Shown in pieces: positions 39,752 through 44,542 of a stretch of DNA of 44,542 bases; the first letter of the stretch is position 1; every line of letters begins with the position of its first letter. Source of the stretch: an uncultured Bacteroidales bacterium (GTDB lineage: Bacteria > Bacteroidota > Bacteroidia > Bacteroidales > UBA932); assembly GCA_934700615.1 (NCBI GenBank), contig CAKUXR010000027.1:1-44542 (forward strand), read 5' to 3'. A program made the translations under genes and the position numbers. The notes beneath the pieces are model-generated. The model did not search any database. It saw nothing but the letters and a program-made list of their open reading frames with translations, and was not told the origin of the DNA.

Positions 39752-41317
39752 CTATTCTAGAGTCCATTCGGCACCGTCCTTGGTGTCTTTGACGACAATG
39801 CCGAGAGCTTTCAGGTGGTCACGGATGCTGTCGCTTGTGGCCCAGTCTTTTGCAGCCTTGGCCTTTGCCCTTTCTTCGATGACCATGTCCATAAGGCCTG
39901 CGATGGTCTTGCCTGCCTTTCCGGAATCACCTGATTCGTCAATGAGTCCGAGGACGCCATAGACGATGTCATCGAAAAGTCTGAGAAGAGTCTCGATGTC
40001 TCCCTTTCCGAGAGTGCCCTTCTTTTCTTTCTCGGTATTGATCAGTTTCACAGCGTCGAAGATGTGTGACAGTGCGACAGAAGTGTTGAGGTCATCGCAG
40101 AGGGCTGCATAAGTGCCATCGAAAATGGCCTTGACTGCCTCGCTTTCTGCAGGGCATGTGTCCGGAGCGACATCGTCCAGGAATTCACCGTATTTCATGG
40201 CATTGGCAGCGTCCCCGTCGGTTCCTTTGACATTGACCTGAACTCCTGCGGCAGCGGCGATTCCGCGAAGGTCCTGAGCGGCCTGCATTACGCGGCGGTA
40301 GCCTTTTTCGGCAGCCTGGAGCGCCTCGTTCGAGAAGTCAAGCGTGCTGCGGTAGTGCGCCTGGAGGATGAAGAATCTCACGGTCATAGGCGAGTAGGCC
40401 TGCTCGAGTTTGTCGTGTTCTCCGGCGAAAAGCTGAGGGAGGGTGATGAAATTGCCGAGGGACTTGCCCATCTTCTGTCCGTTGATGGTGATCATGTTGT
40501 TGTGAACCCAGTATCTCACGCCCTGAGTTCCGCGGGAGGCCTCGTTCTGGGCGATTTCGCACTCGTGGTGAGGGAACATCAGGTCCATGCCGCCTCCGTG
40601 GATGTCGAATTCATTGCCGAGATACTTTGCTCCCATGACAGAGCATTCGAGATGCCATCCCGGGAAGCCCTCGCCCCAAGGAGAAGGCCATCTCATAATG
40701 TGCTGCGGCTCAGCCTTTTTCCAAAGCGCGAAGTCATATGGCGCACGTTTGTCGCTCTGTCCGTCCAGTGTCCTGGTGCCTTCGAGAGTGTCGTCGAGAG
40801 TCCTTCCGGACAGGATTCCGTAATGGAATTTCTGATTGTATTTCGTCACGTCGAAATAGATGGAGCCGTTGCTCTCATAAGCATATCCTGCATCCAGGAT
40901 TTTCTTCACGGTCTCGATCTGCTCGATGATATGTCCCGATGCACGGGGCTCGATGGAAGGAGGTGCAACATTGAGCATCCTCATGGCCTCATGGTAACGG
41001 AGAGTATATGTCTGCACAACTTCCATTGGCTCAAGCTGTTCCAGCCTTGCCTTCTTTGCGATCTTGTCCTCGCCCTCGTCTGCGTCATGCTCGAGGTGGC
41101 CTACGTCAGTGATGTTGCGCACGTAGCGGACCTTGTAGCCGAGATGCTTGAGGAATTTGAACAGGACGTCGTATGTCACGCCCGGTCTGGCATGTCCGAG
41201 ATGGGCATCGCCATAGACTGTAGGTCCGCAGACATACATGCCCACGTGACCAGGGTGAATCGGAACGAAGAGTTCCTTTTTGTGTGAAAGTGTATTTGTG
41301 AGAAATAATTCGCGCAT
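39752..41317 (-). CDS. cysS: Cysteinyl-tRNA synthetase
   Basis: 521 residues from ATG 41317 (a TTG two codons earlier is an alternative). Class I synthetase with C30 in YVCGPTVYGDAHLGHARP (zinc ligand and HIGH-type HLGH 39-42), zinc-site GWHLECSVM and FPHHECEIAQ, and KMSKS-type KMGKSLGN. The C-terminal domain follows the usual pattern. Its leader has a near-perfect 16-bp palindrome centred on CAATATTG (41330-41345), 12 nt before the ATG. Confidence 0.96.
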   Translation of the reverse strand: MRELFLTNTLSHKKELFVPIHPGHVGMYVCGPTVYGDAHLGHARPGVTYDVLFKFLKHLGYKVRYVRNITDVGHLEHDADEGEDKIAKKARLEQLEPMEVVQTYTLRYHEAMRMLNVAPPSIEPRASGHIIEQIETVKKILDAGYAYESNGSIYFDVTKYNQKFHYGILSGRTLDDTLEGTRTLDGQSDKRAPYDFALWKKAEPQHIMRWPSPWGEGFPGWHLECSVMGAKYLGNEFDIHGGGMDLMFPHHECEIAQNEASRGTQGVRYWVHNNMITINGQKMGKSLGNFITLPQLFAGEHDKLEQAYSPMTVRFFILQAHYRSTLDFSNEALQAAEKGYRRVMQAAQDLRGIAAAAGVQVNVKGTDGDAANAMKYGEFLDDVAPDTCPAESEAVKAIFDGTYAALCDDLNTSVALSHIFDAVKLINTEKEKKGTLGKGDIETLLRLFDDIVYGVLGLIDESGDSGKAGKTIAGLMDMVIEERAKAKAAKDWATSDSIRDHLKALGIVVKDTKDGAEWTLE

Positions 41318-41403
41318 AGTCAAAGTGTTTTAACAATATTGCTAAGTTAAATATTTTACTCTAGTTTCGCAAGTTTGTAGGTCCGGGCCGGCTTGGAGGG
41401 AAT

Positions 41404-41937
41404 CTATTTGACGGTAACGACAATGGCTGCCATGAAGCCGAATTCCTCTTCCGGTGCCGGTGCATATTCGCAGGTCCACCACCTCTCGTCGAGTTCCGTT
41501 GTCAATGCCTTCCTGAGGACGCCATCCCCTTGTCCGTGTATGAAGATGATTTTCCTTCCGAGATGCATCTCGTTGTTCTCCATAATCTTGCGGAAGGCAT
41601 TGAGTTGCCAGTCGAGGAATTTCTCCCTCGGAAGGTCCTTAGGATGTTCCAATGCATTGATATGCAGGTCATAAATTAGGTATTTGGATGCTGACTGCGG
41701 TACTTGTCCTCTGCCGGATTTTCCGCCCATCCTTACTCCGCCGTATTTGTCGTCCAGAAAGACGTCGCCTCCGCAGAGGTAGTCCTCCAGCGTTGCATTG
41801 CTGCCGTCCGCTGCCACCTGATGCCTCACAGGTTTTGCAAGAGGCTTCACTGCTGCCGCCTTCTGAATGGTCTTTTCTTCCTTTTTCATCTTTTTGGCCA
41901 AGTCCTTCAGCCCAGCCAGAGCATTTATCTTTTCCAT
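41404..41937 (-). CDS. Smr-domain protein
   Basis: 177 residues: a Lys/Ala-rich N-terminus (LKDLAKKMKKEEKTIQKAAA), a short beta region, and a C-terminal Smr domain with YDLHINAL (DLH motif) and FIHGQGDGVLR (HGxGxGxLR). Smr domains nick DNA or cut RNA. Bacteroidota have a longer DUF2027-Smr protein; this one lacks the full N-terminal part. It lies between cysS and the flippase-like gene on the same strand. Confidence 0.8.
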   Translation of the reverse strand: MEKINALAGLKDLAKKMKKEEKTIQKAAAVKPLAKPVRHQVAADGSNATLEDYLCGGDVFLDDKYGGVRMGGKSGRGQVPQSASKYLIYDLHINALEHPKDLPREKFLDWQLNAFRKIMENNEMHLGRKIIFIHGQGDGVLRKALTTELDERWWTCEYAPAPEEEFGFMAAIVVTVK

Positions 41938-41944
41938 GTTGGTG

Positions 41945-43054
41945 TCATTTGTCTTTTATAAACTGTCCCGACTCGGAAATGTACGACCAGAGGCCGCAGA
42001 TGAGCTGCGTAATGGTCTGGGATTCATGTGATAACGTCGCGAATACGATGCCCATTCCGAAAGGGACTCCATAGATTGAGGTCAATGCTGCCGCGACGAT
42101 GTAGTGGAATGCGCCGAATCCGCCCGGAACCGGTACGAGTGAGCTCAGGCTGCCGGCCAGCATGAGGAAGAGCGCGTCCATCGCGCCGAGGCCCGCAAGT
42201 TTCGCAACCGAATCCGCCATGTCCATTGTCAATGCCGCTGTGTCCATGCCTTTTACGGCGTTCAGGACCGAAAAGCTCATGACCCAGTACATGGTCCAGA
42301 CCAATGCAGTGTAAATCATGAATTTCCACCATTTCTTCATCTTGAAGCAGCTGGCGACTCCCTGCCACAGTCCTTTCGCGAAGCCGAATATCATGCGTGT
42401 CAATGCATTGCTGTATCTGAAGTGCCAGACCGCCCACGCCATCGCTGCGAGAATGACTGCTGTCAATGTCAATATTCCCCACAGGCTCATGTCAATCCTG
42501 TCGGAGAACGGACGGAAGATTTTGTCAATGAAGAAGTTGCCGAAGCGGTTCCACATGAATACGGCCATTGCCGTGACGAGCAGCAGCATCGTGAGCACGT
42601 CCCATGACCTTTCAAGTACGACCGTTCCGAGTACCTTGTCGTATGATGCTTTCTTTCTGTTCTGAAGAGTTTCGGCCGGGCCTGCGTCCTTAGGGACAAT
42701 GTTGTCGCCGGTCGTGATTTCTGAGGTGGTTGCAGAATGTCTTGTCACGAATCCGCAGCGCACGAATTCACCGATTCGCGGGAGCACCAGGTTTGCCAGA
42801 TATCCGATGTTGATAGCATTGAAAGTGGTCTTCCTTGTGGTTTCCGGATCTATCGGCAGAAGGAGTTCTCTCCATCTCAATGCTCTGAGCCAGAATGAAA
42901 TGACTCCTGCCAGCATGGCGACTCCGATCCATTCCCACCGGCAGTTTTTCAGGCCTTCCATGAAGTCGTTCCAGTTTACGCCCCGGAAGGAAAAATAGAG
43001 CAGTATGACTGCCGCTCCTATAGACAATATGTATTTTATCAGTTTCTTGTTCAT
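41945..43054 (-). CDS. LPG-synthase-TM-like integral membrane protein (UPF0104 family)
   Basis: 369 residues from Met at 43054. About eight transmembrane helices. The family features FWLRALRWRELLLP and NIGYLANLVLPRIGEFVRC in the N-half and SLSSLVPVPGGFGAFHYIVAAALTSIYGV in the C-half are clear. Related proteins are flippase domains of MprF or glycolipid transporters. There is no catalytic lysyl-PG domain. It ends 7 nt before the Smr gene. A TAAATTTG -7 box on the minus strand (43076-43083) lies just upstream. Confidence 0.85.
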   Translation of the reverse strand: MNKKLIKYILSIGAAVILLYFSFRGVNWNDFMEGLKNCRWEWIGVAMLAGVISFWLRALRWRELLLPIDPETTRKTTFNAINIGYLANLVLPRIGEFVRCGFVTRHSATTSEITTGDNIVPKDAGPAETLQNRKKASYDKVLGTVVLERSWDVLTMLLLVTAMAVFMWNRFGNFFIDKIFRPFSDRIDMSLWGILTLTAVILAAMAWAVWHFRYSNALTRMIFGFAKGLWQGVASCFKMKKWWKFMIYTALVWTMYWVMSFSVLNAVKGMDTAALTMDMADSVAKLAGLGAMDALFLMLAGSLSSLVPVPGGFGAFHYIVAAALTSIYGVPFGMGIVFATLSHESQTITQLICGLWSYISESGQFIKDK

Positions 43055-43200
43055 CCGTCCGTATTTTTGAAGCTTCAAATTTAATGCTTTTTACGCAATT
43101 GCGGTGTATCGGACAGGATGCCCTGGAAAATTTTCTGGAGATGTGCATTAGGAAAGTCGTTCCCTGACAACGGACTTTATATGTCGGCACTTTTAATGTT

Positions 43201-43444
43201 GGTAAGCGTCTCCGGAGTTACGTCTTGACGCGTTTTCAATGGTTCTCCAGACGGCGCCACATAGTGACTTGGCAACTGGCTGATATTTAGTGGGATATGT
43301 ATTTTAGTGTGGATTATCATGGATAAAATAGGTGATAATCCACACTGGAAATCAGGCAATATTGATAATCAATGCGTTACAAAATTGGCTGTGGCACCGT
43401 CCCGCCCAACGTCCGGTCAACACGTAACTCCGGAGACGCCTGCC
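43201..43444. repeat. 244-bp three-tier palindrome after Rpn copy 3
   Basis: The outer arms 43206-43229 and 43416-43439 pair over 24 bp with one mismatch (core GCGTCTCCGGAGTTACGT). Middle arms 43251-43261 and 43390-43400 pair over 11 bp with one G-U. Inner arms 43306-43319 and 43333-43346 pair perfectly over 14 bp (AGTGTGGATTATCA) around a 13-nt loop. It fills most of the gap between the flippase-like gene and the Rpn copy 3 stop codon. No coding potential. MITE, recombination site or structured RNA are all possible. Confidence 0.85.
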
Positions 43445-43490
43445 AAAGTCGTGACGATTTGCAGGGATTGCCGGTGCCATGATGAATAAA

Positions 43491-44450
43491 CTAATTGCGA
43501 AGTTCTTCCTTTAGCCTGGAAACCTCTTCTGCTGTCAGACCAGTCAGTTCTGAAATTGTCTCAATGTCAATCCCTTTCTCCAGCATTCTTTGTGCAATGT
43601 CGAAACTCTTCTGTTTTGCGCCTTCCTCTCGTCCTTCAGCATGTCCTTTCTTATGCCCCTCTTTGAGGCCCTCTTCTCGCCCTTCCTCACGCCCAGTCTC
43701 ACGCGCATACTCGATCTGATTATATGTGTCCCGTTCCGTATTCATGGCTTTAATGTAATTGGTTCTGTCCTTGTCGTCAAGCTGGGCTAGCTCCGCAACA
43801 TCAAAGAGCTTCGTGAATATCCTGTTCCTCAGCCTCTCCGGACGCTCCAGTAAGTTGGACATGTTCTTCAGCAGATACAGCCACTTGTCCAGATCCGTCT
43901 CCAGTTCATCCTCACCCTTGTCGAACTTCTCCACCTCCACGAAGACGAACTCCAGTTTGTCCGTCATCAGCTTTTTCGACGTCGCCTCCATCAGCCGGTA
44001 CCGGTGCTCCGTCATCTCGTCATCCTCATACTTGAAGTTCAGGATTCCGAGGAAGAATACCCCGTCCAGACTGAAGTCCCACGGCCTGTTCCCCCTTGCC
44101 TCTTCTGCCAATGCCTTCTTTCCCTGTTTCATTATCGGGAATGAAGTGTAGAAAAGGGCCCTTTCGAAGAAGTGCTTCTGATAACCACGCTGCATCTCCA
44201 CGAGAAACGTCTTTCCGTCCTCAGTCCGGCACAACACGTCGAAGATTGCCTTCCTGTCGTCCTCCATGATTCCCAACTGCTCCGTCGGAACGTATGTGAT
44301 GTCCGATATTGCGTACTGCGGGAAAATCACCTTGAGGAATTCGATGAGAATGTCCTTGTTGACTTCCGTTCCGAAAATCTTTTTGAAGCTCCAGTCGACC
44401 ATCAGGTCGATGTACTTGCCCTCGCTTCCAACCTTGACTAATTCTGTCAT
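43491..44450 (-). CDS. Rpn-family PD-(D/E)XK nuclease, copy 3
   Basis: 319 residues with the same core (D71, E85, Q87) as copies 1 and 2 and the longest Gly/Glu/Arg/Lys linker (GREEGREEGLKEGHKKGH and on to AKQK, roughly six 4-residue units). The tail matches copy 2 (FDIAQRMLEKGIDIETISELTGLTAEEVS) but ends LKEELRN. Only about 20 nt upstream of the ATG are shared with copies 1 and 2; the leader L, palindrome P, hairpin and element D are absent. It is inverted relative to copy 1 at the other end of the window. Confidence 0.9.
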   Translation of the reverse strand: MTELVKVGSEGKYIDLMVDWSFKKIFGTEVNKDILIEFLKVIFPQYAISDITYVPTEQLGIMEDDRKAIFDVLCRTEDGKTFLVEMQRGYQKHFFERALFYTSFPIMKQGKKALAEEARGNRPWDFSLDGVFFLGILNFKYEDDEMTEHRYRLMEATSKKLMTDKLEFVFVEVEKFDKGEDELETDLDKWLYLLKNMSNLLERPERLRNRIFTKLFDVAELAQLDDKDRTNYIKAMNTERDTYNQIEYARETGREEGREEGLKEGHKKGHAEGREEGAKQKSFDIAQRMLEKGIDIETISELTGLTAEEVSRLKEELRN

Positions 44451-44502
44451 AAAATTAAGTATTATTTTACAATAGTTCGTTAATTTTATAAGTTTTACGC
44501 CG

Positions 44503-44516
44503 CGGCGCGAACGCCG
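44503..44516. other. GC hairpin near the right edge, possible rRNA leader beyond
   Basis: CGGCG-cgaa-CGCCG is a 5-bp stem in an otherwise AT-rich stretch. It is followed at 44523-44542 by ATAGTTCTTTGAAATCAGT-like sequence, which recalls the leader before 16S genes in Bacteroidales (TTCTTTGAxAT). If so, the next rRNA operon begins just past the window. Low confidence because the gene itself is not visible. Confidence 0.25.
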
Positions 44517-44542
44517 TAGAATAATAGTTCTTTGAAATCAGT

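Overview
The window looks like a piece of a Bacteroidota (Bacteroidales) chromosome. The evidence is -7 boxes of the form TAnnTTTG, fimbrillin/DUF5119/DUF3575 fimbrial genes, lipoproteins with Bacteroidales-type lipoboxes, a C10 (streptopain-like) protease and an aryl-polyene/flexirubin-type cluster. It opens in the last ~46 nt of a 16S rRNA gene, followed by tRNA-Ile(GAT), tRNA-Ala(TGC) and at once a strong terminator. No 23S gene follows.

Layout. 1-2600: rRNA/tRNA tail, then copy 1 of an Rpn-family PD-(D/E)XK nuclease gene with a large set of palindromic elements. 2658-6194 (-): three-gene fimbrial operon (OmpA/DUF3575 protein, DUF5119 lipoprotein, fimbrillin). 6573-15921 (+): nine-gene operon for aryl-polyene-like lipid biosynthesis and export (acyltransferase, ketosynthase, ACP, dehydratase, thioesterase, MMPL exporter, FAD oxidoreductase, ketoreductase, LolA-like carrier). 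15982-16950 (-): AraC regulator. 17091-24925 (+): meso-DAP/lysine operon (dapE-like, GH20 hexosaminidase, lysC, dapB, dapA, dapD, dapF). 24920-29890 (-): membrane protein, DUF4465-like lipoprotein and a three-gene envelope operon. 30095-34390: accessory module with Rpn copy 2, a beta-barrel-like lipoprotein and a C10 protease. 34630-38355 (+): membrane Ser/Thr kinase and two tandem LRR/EF-hand lipoproteins. 38410-43054 (-): small HTH-like protein, exonuclease III, cysS, Smr protein, LPG-synthase-like flippase. 43200-44450: nested palindrome and Rpn copy 3. The window ends in what may be an rRNA leader.

The most interesting material is not protein coding. (1) A 160-bp palindromic element occurs four times in the same orientation. 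Its arms co-vary, and pairs of copies bracket the fimbrial operon and the Rpn2/C10 module. Two copies sit exactly 9 nt downstream of a -7 box, as if they were structured leader RNAs. (2) Rpn copies 1 and 2 are embedded in a shared cassette (GC-rich palindrome, leader, rpn, covarying hairpin, 194-bp inverted-repeat element), and part of the same palindrome and leader has been placed in front of the C10 protease. (3) The word CATTGAC/GTCAATG appears about 75 times where about 5 are expected. It is balanced between strands and essentially missing from the Rpn/fimbrillin/C10 regions, which resembles an uptake- or binding-site signature. (4) A 244-bp three-tier palindrome lies downstream of Rpn copy 3.

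All assignments come from reading the sequence. Similarities are to families as I know them, and no database search was run.
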